From positions 1 to 15,937 of the forward strand of contig CAJTRC010000057.1 of the NCBI GenBank assembly GCA_910578365.1: a DNA stretch of 15,937 nt. The letters are read 5' to 3'. The translations under genes and the position numbers were made by a program. Positions 7,929-13,645 of this stretch are shown here, piece after piece. Source of the DNA: an uncultured Muribaculaceae bacterium. Lineage in GTDB: Bacteria; Bacteroidota; Bacteroidia; Bacteroidales; Muribaculaceae. Below the pieces are notes generated by a model. The model saw only the letters and a list, made by a program, of their open reading frames with translations. It did no database searches and had not been told where the DNA came from. Positions within the stretch are counted from its first letter, which is position 1. Each line of letters begins with the position of its first letter.

Positions 7929-8707
7929 AACAGTTTGCCTAATATAGATGAAAAATCGATAAATCGCAGTGCAGCTATCACGCCAAGCCAGCCAAGCAGA
8001 AAAATATAGTCGACAGCCCGCAGGCGCCGCACAGCCGAAACGGGCATTGAGCCGTTGAAGCCCCGCGCAAGCATGGCACGGTGTATGCGCTGCGAACGTG
8101 CCACCGAACGCAGCAGCAGCTGTCCGACCATAACTGCCCACTGGCGCAAAGGGTAACTTTTGCGCCCATAGCCGCGAGCGGCTCGCGCGCAACTCATGCT
8201 GCGGGCCTCCTGCAGCAACACCGATATGTAGCGGTAGAGCATCAGCAGCTGCGTGGTGAGTACGGACGGCATGCCCATACAGCGCAAGGCGGTGCAGACC
8301 GGGTAGAAGCCGGTGGTGTATATCAGCGCCAGCACTGCCTGCAGAGCCAGAATACCACGCAGACAGATGGAAATAAATGTGACCCAGCCACGCGACACTG
8401 TAACACCGTGGATTTCCCACGCCGGCGTGTGGTCGAGAATAGGATTGAACACTCCTATAAGGGCCACCAACGGAAGCACCCACAGCGATTTCAGAGCCAC
8501 TCGGCCGTAACCGACGCCTCCGGCCTCCGACATCACTATGGGGTAGACAAACATCCACACCAGCCTTCCGGGGTCGGTCAGAGGCACACTAAGCACCGCA
8601 ACCAGATATACCGCAAGCACGGTTATCTGGAAGCGACCGTCGATCAATATGCCGTTGCGACGGCATTCGAGCCTGTTGAGGGTGGTTATCGCTGACTGCA
8701 GTGACAT
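7925..8707 (-). CDS. cbiQ: ECF transporter transmembrane component, CbiQ/NikQ-type (EcfT)
   Basis: This 260-residue membrane protein has about five or six predicted spans and two cytoplasmic coupling motifs with the ARG triplet: ARGYGRKS (177-184) and LARGFNG (213-219). These helices dock into the ATPase dimer and pass its motion to the substrate-binding component. LLMLYRYISVLLQEA (154-168) just before the first ARG is also family-typical. It begins 8 bases downstream of cbiM, and its stop overlaps the start of cbiO, so the three genes form one operon. The order M-Q-O is the common group-I ECF layout for cobalt or nickel import. Confidence 0.9.
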   Translation of the reverse strand: MSLQSAITTLNRLECRRNGILIDGRFQITVLAVYLVAVLSVPLTDPGRLVWMFVYPIVMSEAGGVGYGRVALKSLWVLPLVALIGVFNPILDHTPAWEIHGVTVSRGWVTFISICLRGILALQAVLALIYTTGFYPVCTALRCMGMPSVLTTQLLMLYRYISVLLQEARSMSCARAARGYGRKSYPLRQWAVMVGQLLLRSVARSQRIHRAMLARGFNGSMPVSAVRRLRAVDYIFLLGWLGVIAALRFIDFSSILGKLL

Positions 8708-8715
8708 AACGGGGG

Positions 8716-9675
8716 CTATTCGTTATAATTCCGGTGCAGACGGCGCAGACGGAATATTACCGTGGTGATGGCCCACAGCATAGCCATGACCAATACTCCG
8801 CCTACTATTCCGGCAAAGTGCGACTCATAATCGGGCATAAAGGCTGTGGCAGGAACAGAGGCAGGAGCCAGTTCGGCTACTCCGGCCACTTTCTCTATGC
8901 TCCATTCCAGACCGTCGGGGTTTGCCGAGGCCAGCCATGTGAACACTGCGGCCAATACCAAAGCGGCAATACCGAATATCCACATCACCCTCTTGCTCCT
9001 GCGCCGGGCACCGGGCATAGCGCCCCACCCCACGGTGGCGCCGCCGAGCAGCGCTGCGTTGTATCGCTGCACAAAGGCCAGAACCAGACCGGTGGCCACG
9101 CCTTCGCACACTCCTATAACCAGATGTATGGGCAGCATGAACAGCAGGAACTTGCCAAGCGGCAAAGCGGTAATCCCCGACGCCACTGTTTCGGTACTCA
9201 CAAGCAGCGCGCCCAGCTCAAGTCCTGCTACCGAAGCCAGTATCGAGGCTGTAAGCAGTCTGGCTCCTGACGCCGGATAATGTACCAGCGGACGGAATAT
9301 AAGCGGATATGCCACCAGTGTACTCATGGCAGCCATATTTATCATATTGCATCCCAAGGCCATCAGACCGCCGTCGGCAAACACCAGGCACTGAATCATC
9401 AGCACCGAACAAAGTGTGAGATAAGCAGCCCACGGCCCCAAAAAGGCTGCGAGCAATATGCCTCCGATAATGTGCCCGCTTGACCCGGTGCCGGGAATAC
9501 TGAAATTAATCATCTGGGCAGCAAACACAAAAGCACCCATCACACCCATCATAGGTATGATGTCGGTTCGGCTGCTATGTGCCACCTTCCGGGTGGCTAC
9601 TACAAGTAGTGATACTGCCGCCACGCCGGCCATAATGGCCACGGGGGGCGATACCAGGGCATCGGCCATGTGCAT
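8716..9675 (-). CDS. cbiM: CbiM/NikM metal-binding component fused to a PDGLE (NikN-type) segment
   Basis: This 319-residue membrane protein starts MHMADALVSPP. In NikM/CbiM the free N-terminus and His2 bind the metal together with a second histidine near residue 67, and here His68 in GTGSSGHIIGG is well placed. Conserved INFSIPGTGSSGH and DGGLMALGCN segments follow, with about six or seven spans. After a basic loop (around 222-229) come a further span, the ANPDGLEWS motif (PDGLE, 253-257), a periplasmic stretch and a last span, so the CbiN/NikN-like partner is fused in. The specificity is nickel or cobalt. I favour nickel because urea transport and urease maturation genes lie a few kilobases away and no cobalamin gene or riboswitch is seen, but this is inference. 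The start at 9675 preserves the Met-His motif; a start at the second Met would destroy it. Confidence 0.88.
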   Translation of the reverse strand: MHMADALVSPPVAIMAGVAAVSLLVVATRKVAHSSRTDIIPMMGVMGAFVFAAQMINFSIPGTGSSGHIIGGILLAAFLGPWAAYLTLCSVLMIQCLVFADGGLMALGCNMINMAAMSTLVAYPLIFRPLVHYPASGARLLTASILASVAGLELGALLVSTETVASGITALPLGKFLLFMLPIHLVIGVCEGVATGLVLAFVQRYNAALLGGATVGWGAMPGARRRSKRVMWIFGIAALVLAAVFTWLASANPDGLEWSIEKVAGVAELAPASVPATAFMPDYESHFAGIVGGVLVMAMLWAITTVIFRLRRLHRNYNE

Positions 9676-9677
9676 AA

Positions 9678-9708
9678 TAATTCAGTTTTACGGTTATTTA
9701 CTGAATTA
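9678..9708. promoter_or_regulatory. 8-base inverted repeat directly upstream of cbiM
   Basis: TAATTCAG (9678-9685) and CTGAATTA (9701-9708) are perfect reverse complements separated by 15 bases, and the first arm ends two bases before the cbiM start codon. The half-sites are 23 bases apart centre to centre, about two helical turns on one DNA face, as in operators of dimeric or tetrameric regulators such as NikR (6-N16-6). It could equally fold as an RNA hairpin covering the ribosome site. A metal-responsive role is a hypothesis; no regulator gene is adjacent. Confidence 0.35.
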
Positions 9709-9721
9709 GTAACAATCCGAG

Positions 9722-9746
9722 CGCCGCAGGGTTCACAACCCGGGCG
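9722..9746. other. GC-rich interrupted hairpin between PIN gene and cbiM
   Basis: CGCC (9722-9725) pairs with GGCG (9743-9746), and GGGTT (9729-9733) pairs with AACCC (9737-9741) around a CAC loop. It lies in the 103-base gap after the PIN gene and before cbiM, both on the minus strand, so it may end or slow transcription from the toxin-antitoxin genes. No T-tract follows in that direction, so a terminator call is weak. Confidence 0.3.
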
Positions 9747-9778
9747 AATTACACAGCCAATGGAATCACCGAAAAGAG

Positions 9779-10192
9779 TCAGCCTCTGAAATATCGGTCC
9801 ACGAAATCCGAGGCGGATGAAACAGGTATCTGCGAAAAGCCGAAATCTTTTTCGTTGCGTGTAATTATACACTCACAACCAGCATCAAGGACCGCCTGAT
9901 ATTGTAGTGCATCTTCGAAATCAGAAGCCTGCAAATCAATGGCAGACTTAATCTGGCTGTCGGTATTAGGAATGATTATAAAAAGGTTGCTAAGTGCTGA
10001 CAGATACCTATATAACTCAGTTGTCGACAGTTTTCTGGCTATGTATGCAAAATTGGCGACCGAAAGAAAACTAATATAGAATTTACATTTCCGCTTAGAA
10101 CCTTCTGCCAAAAATTATTGGGAGTCATTTTTGAATTCTTCCCGCAACAAATAATCGATTATGAAATTTGTATCTAAAAATAACTTTTTCAT
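9779..10192 (-). pseudogene. PIN-domain toxin (VapC-like) broken by an in-frame TAA at codon 26
   Basis: Reading from ATG at 10190-10192 gives MKKLFLDTNFIIDYLLREEF and five more residues, then TAA at 10115-10117, then in the same frame 111 further residues that complete a PIN domain. Typical features are DTN with catalytic Asp7 near the start, YISFLSVANFAYIARK (39-54), the acidic DFEDALQY (91-98), and CIITRNEKDF (108-117). PIN toxins are Mg2+-dependent RNases. The stop separates Asp7 from the rest. A product restarted at the TTG after the stop (10109-10111) would lack Asp7 and the first beta strand and is unlikely to be active. There is no shift of frame; a single-base change to, for example, AAA, CAA or GAA would restore it. 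The start overlaps the antitoxin stop by ATGA (10189-10192). Real decay or a sequencing error are both possible. Confidence 0.8.
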
Positions 10193-10431
10193 TTCAACAT
10201 TATATAGCGGGTGCGTTCGTCATCCATATCTATCATAGATAAATTGATACTATTGCTGAGATTACGCATTCGATCAATCCACTCCTGAGTTTCTTCAGAA
10301 ATTGTTTCGTTCTCCTTTTTGCTTTCTTTGGCACGTATGGTAGCCTTGAGCACACCTTTCATGTTCTCAATCATGCGCTGGAGCAGGCTGCTGTCGGCTC
10401 CTTTTTCAAGAGTTACAACTATCTGTGTCAT
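10189..10431 (-). CDS. Antitoxin partner of the PIN toxin
   Basis: This 80-residue protein begins MTQIVVTLEKGADSSLLQRM. A beta strand then a helix with KGVLKATIRAK is followed by a charged linker (KESKKENETISEETQEWIDRMR) and a C-terminal tail rich in Asp/Arg. I know this pattern from small antitoxin-like proteins placed before PIN genes in Bacteroidales; it is not a classic AbrB or RHH match that I can prove. The N-terminus probably binds DNA or dimerises and the tail probably wraps the toxin, which is inference. An ATG 11 codons further up (10464) is in frame, but the start at 10431 is preferred because the predicted -7 box at 10451-10458 would lie inside the longer version. Its stop overlaps the toxin start by ATGA. 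The antitoxin itself is intact. Confidence 0.7.
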   Translation of the reverse strand: MTQIVVTLEKGADSSLLQRMIENMKGVLKATIRAKESKKENETISEETQEWIDRMRNLSNSINLSMIDMDDERTRYIMLK

Positions 10432-10450
10432 GTGTTTATTCTTTGATTTA

Positions 10451-10484
10451 CAAAGATACAACAATTTTTGTAATCTACAGCTGT
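10451..10484 (-). promoter_or_regulatory. Probable promoter and repeat cluster of the antitoxin-toxin operon
   Basis: On the minus strand TATCTTTG (10451-10458) matches the -7 box TAnnTTTG, 19 bases before the antitoxin ATG. I see no good -33 TTTG at the right distance. In its place, 19-26 bases upstream of the -7 box, sits the perfect palindrome ACAGCTGT (10477-10484), between two direct copies of TCTACA (10474-10479 and 10484-10489, plus strand) spaced 10 bases apart. This is where an autoregulating antitoxin could bind. Confidence 0.4.
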
Positions 10485-10502
10485 CTACAATTTTATTTTT
10501 AA

Positions 10503-10516
10503 ACTATTTTTTTAGT
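10503..10516. promoter_or_regulatory. Operator copy 1 (ACTA-N6-TAGT), upstream of the blaI promoter
   Basis: ACTA-TTTTTT-TAGT, a 4-6-4 dyad with its centre near 10509.5. It is the reverse complement of copy 2, so the two read identically on opposite strands. The ACTA-N6-TAGT layout is that of BlaI/MecI operators of Gram-positive bacteria as I recall them. It lies just outside the promoter core and faces the antitoxin promoter on the other side, so it might also touch that operon. Confidence 0.55.
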
Positions 10517-10523
10517 AAAAATA

Positions 10524-10555
10524 TTTGCATACTAAAAAAATAGTTTATACCTTTG
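10524..10555 (+). promoter_or_regulatory. Bacteroidota-type promoter of the blaI-M56 operon
   Basis: TTTG (10524-10527), exactly 20 bases, then TACCTTTG (10548-10555): a full consensus match. Transcription would start near 10561, giving a leader of about 20 bases before the BlaI start at 10581. Operator copy 2 fills most of the spacer and copy 3 covers the first transcribed bases, so a bound repressor would block polymerase directly. No Shine-Dalgarno sequence is evident, which is usual in this phylum. Confidence 0.8.
10531..10544. promoter_or_regulatory. Operator copy 2 (ACTA-N6-TAGT), inside the promoter spacer
   Basis: ACTA-AAAAAA-TAGT, centred near 10537.5, 28 bases from copy 1. It lies between the -33 and -7 boxes of the blaI promoter. 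This placement is the strongest reason to read the repeats as binding sites for the BlaI-type repressor encoded immediately downstream. Confidence 0.65.
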
Positions 10556-10563
10556 CATCAAAT

Positions 10564-10577
10564 ACTAAAATAATAGT
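10564..10577. promoter_or_regulatory. Operator copy 3 (ACTA-N6-TAGT), over the transcript start
   Basis: ACTA-AAATAA-TAGT, centred near 10570.5, 33 bases from copy 2 and ending three bases before the BlaI ATG. It differs from copy 2 at one position only, so the sequence appears to be selected, though the A/T-rich setting makes similar words less surprising. Confidence 0.6.
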
Positions 10578-10580
10578 TTT

Positions 10581-10973
10581 ATGGCAAGACCCAAAGATAC
10601 CGAACAGAGGATTTCCGGCCGCGAGGCGGAATATCTGCGCTACTTCTGGAACGAAGGCAGCCTGACTATACGCGAACTCACAGACCTGCTGCCGGAACCG
10701 CATCCGCATGTAAACACCGTGGCAACCGTGCTGAAAAGCCTCGAAAACAAAGGTTTTATATTGCGTGAACCCGATACACGGCCAACTCGCTACAAAGCTG
10801 CGCCTAAGGCCAACGCATGCGGCCGCAGAACTCTGTCGAGCGTTATCCGAAACTTTTTCAACGACTCATACACCAGCGTTATATCCGCCCTGGTGGAAGA
10901 TGAAAAATTAAGCCTCGACGAACTCAAAGAAATAGTAGATATAATCGAACGTCAGAATCTTGAAAATAAATAG
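10581..10973 (+). CDS. BlaI/MecI/CopY-family transcriptional repressor
   Basis: This 130-residue protein has the winged-helix DNA-binding domain of the family in its first 75 residues: GREAEYLRYFWNEGSLTIRELTDLL, then the recognition helix region HVNTVATVLKSLENKGFI (43-60), then the wing RPTRYKA. The rest forms the helical dimer domain (VIRNFFNDSYTSVISALVEDEKLSLDELKEIVDIIE). In staphylococcal BlaI and MecI, BlaR1 signalling leads to cleavage between Asn101 and Phe102; the corresponding place here reads ISALVEDE, with no Asn-Phe pair, so inactivation may use another site or mechanism. It most likely represses its own operon through the three ACTA-N6-TAGT sites. The M56 peptidase gene follows after a 2-base gap. 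No beta-lactamase gene lies beside it, so the regulon is unknown. Confidence 0.9.
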   Translation: MARPKDTEQRISGREAEYLRYFWNEGSLTIRELTDLLPEPHPHVNTVATVLKSLENKGFILREPDTRPTRYKAAPKANACGRRTLSSVIRNFFNDSYTSVISALVEDEKLSLDELKEIVDIIERQNLENK

Positions 10974-10975
10974 CC

Positions 10976-12268
10976 ATGAGTAATATAGCCGCTTACAGCC
11001 TCTCCTCGGGCATTTTTCTGCTCGCAGGCTATCTCGCTTACAAATGGCTGCTTTCGACTGAGAACCAGCCCGGACTCAACCGCATTCTGCTGCTGACCAT
11101 ATACTTTGCTGCCATCGTACTGCCGCTGCTGCCGGCCATAGACCTCGTAGCGCACCACGGCGTCGGCCAGATGGCGGGAATAGCTCCGGAACAGCTGCAG
11201 GGCCACATTATAGAAGCCGGCTCTACCACCCGGTGGAAATCTGCCATATTATGGATATACATGGCCGGAGTCGCAGCAATACTTCTCTTCATCATCGGGG
11301 CTTTCATACGTCTGCTTGGGATAATACGCGGCGGCCGGCACATAAAGTCCGGCAGCTACACTCTGATTCTGCTCGCGGACTCACCTCTGGCTCCATTCAG
11401 CTGGCTGCGATATATAGTGATGCCGCTGAAGGACTACAACGAATCCGGGCCTGCTATCATCACACACGAACAGGCTCATCTGCGTCTGGGCCACTGGGCC
11501 GACCTGCTCATGGCCGACGCCATATGCGCCCTGATGTGGTACAACCCCGCATCGTGGCTCATGCGCCGCGAACTGCGCAACATACACGAATATCAGGCTG
11601 ACAGAGCCGTGCTCCGTGCCGGCGCCGATGCCCGACAATACCAAATACTACTAATAAAAAAGGCTGCCGGCCAGAGATTCCCGTCGCTCGCCAACAGCCT
11701 GAACCACAGTAAACTTAAAAAACGTATTACTATGATGTGTACTAATTCAACCCGGGGGGCGCGCCGACTGCGCGCTCTCGTGCTCGGGCCGGCCATGCTT
11801 GCCGCCCTTGCTGTAGTGAACATTCCGGCCGTCGCCTCAGTGCTGACCGATGTTTCCAATGTACCGCTGTCGGAACCCTCCGCCGTTATCAGCGGCAAAG
11901 TTACAAAAAAATCTCCGGTTTCACAAACTCCGACACCACAGGCGCAAAGCTCCGAGGCCGACCCTGCAGGCGACAGATTGCCGATGTTTCCGGGCGGCGA
12001 GGAGGCCATGTTCCGCTTTATGATTACCGAACTGGAATACCCCGCAGAGGCCAAGGAAGCCCGGCAACAGGGACGCGTGGAAGTACAGTTTACCGTCGGC
12101 ACCGATGGTAAAGTGAGCAACCCTACGGTGGTACGCTCGGTGTGCGAGTCGCTCGACCGCGAGGCTGTGCGCATAGTAAGCAGCATGCCCGCCTGGACAC
12201 CCGGCTATAGCGATGGCAAAGCCGTGGCCTGCACCATGTTGATTCCGGTGCAATTCAAACTCGATTAA
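10976..12268 (+). CDS. BlaR1-like M56 membrane metallopeptidase with C-terminal TonB domain
   Basis: This 430-residue protein has spans at about 8-27, 37-55 and 90-113, then the cytoplasmic zinc peptidase with PFSWLRYIVM (140-149), HEQAH (164-168; zinc ligands His164 and His168, catalytic Glu165) and the HEYQAD motif (204-209, third ligand Glu205). A fourth span lies at about 267-288. After it a Pro/Ser-rich linker (about 300-330) leads to a TonB C-terminal domain (about 340-430), with LEYPAEAKEARQQGRVEVQF, GTDGKV and a final LIPVQFKLD. In true BlaR1 the outer part is a penicillin-binding sensor; here there is none (no SxxK-type region), so beta-lactam sensing is not supported. The TonB-like domain in the periplasm might sense or contact an envelope component, which is inference. 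The peptidase presumably relieves repression by the BlaI-type protein encoded just upstream. Confidence 0.9.
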   Translation: MSNIAAYSLSSGIFLLAGYLAYKWLLSTENQPGLNRILLLTIYFAAIVLPLLPAIDLVAHHGVGQMAGIAPEQLQGHIIEAGSTTRWKSAILWIYMAGVAAILLFIIGAFIRLLGIIRGGRHIKSGSYTLILLADSPLAPFSWLRYIVMPLKDYNESGPAIITHEQAHLRLGHWADLLMADAICALMWYNPASWLMRRELRNIHEYQADRAVLRAGADARQYQILLIKKAAGQRFPSLANSLNHSKLKKRITMMCTNSTRGARRLRALVLGPAMLAALAVVNIPAVASVLTDVSNVPLSEPSAVISGKVTKKSPVSQTPTPQAQSSEADPAGDRLPMFPGGEEAMFRFMITELEYPAEAKEARQQGRVEVQFTVGTDGKVSNPTVVRSVCESLDREAVRIVSSMPAWTPGYSDGKAVACTMLIPVQFKLD

Positions 12269-12282
12269 ACCGTGGAATCCGG

Positions 12283-12308
12283 GAGTGGAGGCTTCCTTGC
12301 CTCCACTC
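12283..12308. terminator. Bidirectional hairpin terminator between M56 and MFS genes
   Basis: GAGTGGAGGC (12283-12292) pairs perfectly with GCCTCCACTC (12299-12308) around a TTCCTT loop, a 10-base-pair GC-rich stem. It lies in the 48-base gap between two convergent genes, ending 15 bases after the M56 stop and 8 bases after the MFS stop. There is no long T-tract on either side, so the efficiency is uncertain, but position and stem strength fit a shared terminator. Confidence 0.7.
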
Positions 12309-12316
12309 TGTGGGCC

Positions 12317-13645
12317 TTATACCAGTTTTAGCATGCGGCCATAGATTATGGAGATGGCTGCTCCTGACAACATTGTGGCACCGGTAACTGTCAGTACCAG
12401 TGTCATGCCGCCGGCATCAAGCAACATAGGCATGAAGAACACTCCCACAATAGCTCCGACTTTGCCTAAAAGCGACGCCACACCCGTGCCCTTGCCGCGG
12501 TTGGCCACAGGGAATATATGCGCCGGTATGATGAAAGTGATAAGGTGAGGGCCTCCGTTAAGACATAATTCGAACAACATGAAGCCCGCAAGCGACACCC
12601 ATACCGGCCATTTCAGCAGGTAGGCGGCCAACAGTATGGCCAGGCCTATGGCGCAGAGTATGAAGCCCCAGGCAAGCAGTTTTACATGATTGTGCCTACG
12701 CGCAAGCCACAGCCCCAGCACAAAACCGGGCAGGATAAAGAAGTTGACAAACGCTGTTATCTCTACTGAGCTTATAATCTTGGGCATACCATACTCTGTA
12801 GCGCTCTGTAATCCCAGAGCCATGACCAACACCGGCAGAAATACTCCTATGCCGTAAACGCCCACACCCTCGCAAGCCCACGGGATTCCGCTGAATATCA
12901 CCCGCTTGAGGTTTTCGCCTTTGAACAAATCGCTGAATGGCAGAGTCATTTCTTTGGCAGGCAGAGGATTGGCTGTCACACCGGGGCCGAACATACGCGC
13001 AGCGGCTTTCTGCGCTTCGGCTGTACGCCCCTGCTGCATAAGCCATTCGGGGCTTTCGACCCAGTATATTCTCAGCAGCAGGGTTATCAGCCCCATGGCA
13101 GCTATTATGATCGCCAGTTTAGGCCAGATAGCCGGCGAGGGGTCGCTGCGGAGTATAAAATAGCATATCACTGCCGCCCCTATGAAGCCGACGGCACACA
13201 AGCCCTTGGCCACTCCGACCATAAACGAACGCCGGCCGGCAGGCATAAGTTCGCTGATATATGCGGAGTCAAGCGAATAGCCGCCCCCTACCCCTATGCC
13301 GCTGATAAAGAAACCTATGCCGAGCGTCAACAACGATGGCCGGAAATAAACCATAGCCGCTCCGGCCATGATAATAAGCGGACACAGGCGAAACCATAGC
13401 AGATAGCCCTGCCGGTCGATGACTGCGCCTATCACAGCCGAACCCAGGCCTATGCCTATAAGCCCGGCGGCACCTATCAGCCCCTGAACAAAGGTTGACA
13501 ATTCCGGCTGCGTGAGTAGCTGAATCATGGGCAGCATGATGCCTACCAGGGTCGACAGAGCCGCACCTATAATCTGCTCCATAGATGCCGAAAGCAGTAT
13601 GTAGTAGTGCATCGGACGCAACCGGAGATTGCCAATGGTGTTCAT
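12317..13645 (-). CDS. Major facilitator superfamily transporter, sugar-porter-like, unknown substrate
   Basis: This 442-residue inner-membrane protein has about 12 spans. MFS signatures are visible: GSAVIGAVIDRQG after the second span (69-80, form of motif A, G-x3-D-R-x-G), and DSAYISELMPAGRR near the start of the second quarter (about 125-139), which resembles the E-x-P-x-x-R-R motif of metabolite and sugar porters. A soluble loop of about 50 residues (ESPEWLMQQGRTAEAQKAAARMF onward) sits between the halves, as in the sugar-porter branch. Its start overlaps the urea transporter stop by ATGA (13642-13645), so it is translated with that gene and with ureD. The substrate cannot be read from the sequence. 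The link to urea use is by context only. Confidence 0.85.
   Translation of the reverse strand: MNTIGNLRLRPMHYYILLSASMEQIIGAALSTLVGIMLPMIQLLTQPELSTFVQGLIGAAGLIGIGLGSAVIGAVIDRQGYLLWFRLCPLIIMAGAAMVYFRPSLLTLGIGFFISGIGVGGGYSLDSAYISELMPAGRRSFMVGVAKGLCAVGFIGAAVICYFILRSDPSPAIWPKLAIIIAAMGLITLLLRIYWVESPEWLMQQGRTAEAQKAAARMFGPGVTANPLPAKEMTLPFSDLFKGENLKRVIFSGIPWACEGVGVYGIGVFLPVLVMALGLQSATEYGMPKIISSVEITAFVNFFILPGFVLGLWLARRHNHVKLLAWGFILCAIGLAILLAAYLLKWPVWVSLAGFMLFELCLNGGPHLITFIIPAHIFPVANRGKGTGVASLLGKVGAIVGVFFMPMLLDAGGMTLVLTVTGATMLSGAAISIIYGRMLKLV

Noticed and set aside
7929..8558. Upstream extension of the CbiO reading frame by 210 codons
   Set aside because: It lies entirely inside cbiQ in another frame of the same strand, its translation is not protein-like for this family, and the CbiO domain starts cleanly at 7928 with an ATGA overlap.
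9676..9778. Cobalamin riboswitch upstream of the metal importer
   Set aside because: The gap is only 103 bases and lacks the conserved B12-box and core; only two simple dyads are present.
9779..10111. A short intact PIN protein of 110 residues starting from an internal codon
   Set aside because: The conserved PIN N-terminus with Asp7 lies upstream in the same frame, separated by a single TAA, so this is the remainder of a broken gene.
10976..12268. A true beta-lactam receptor BlaR1
   Set aside because: The C-terminal domain is TonB-like rather than penicillin-binding, and no beta-lactamase or mecA-like gene is nearby.
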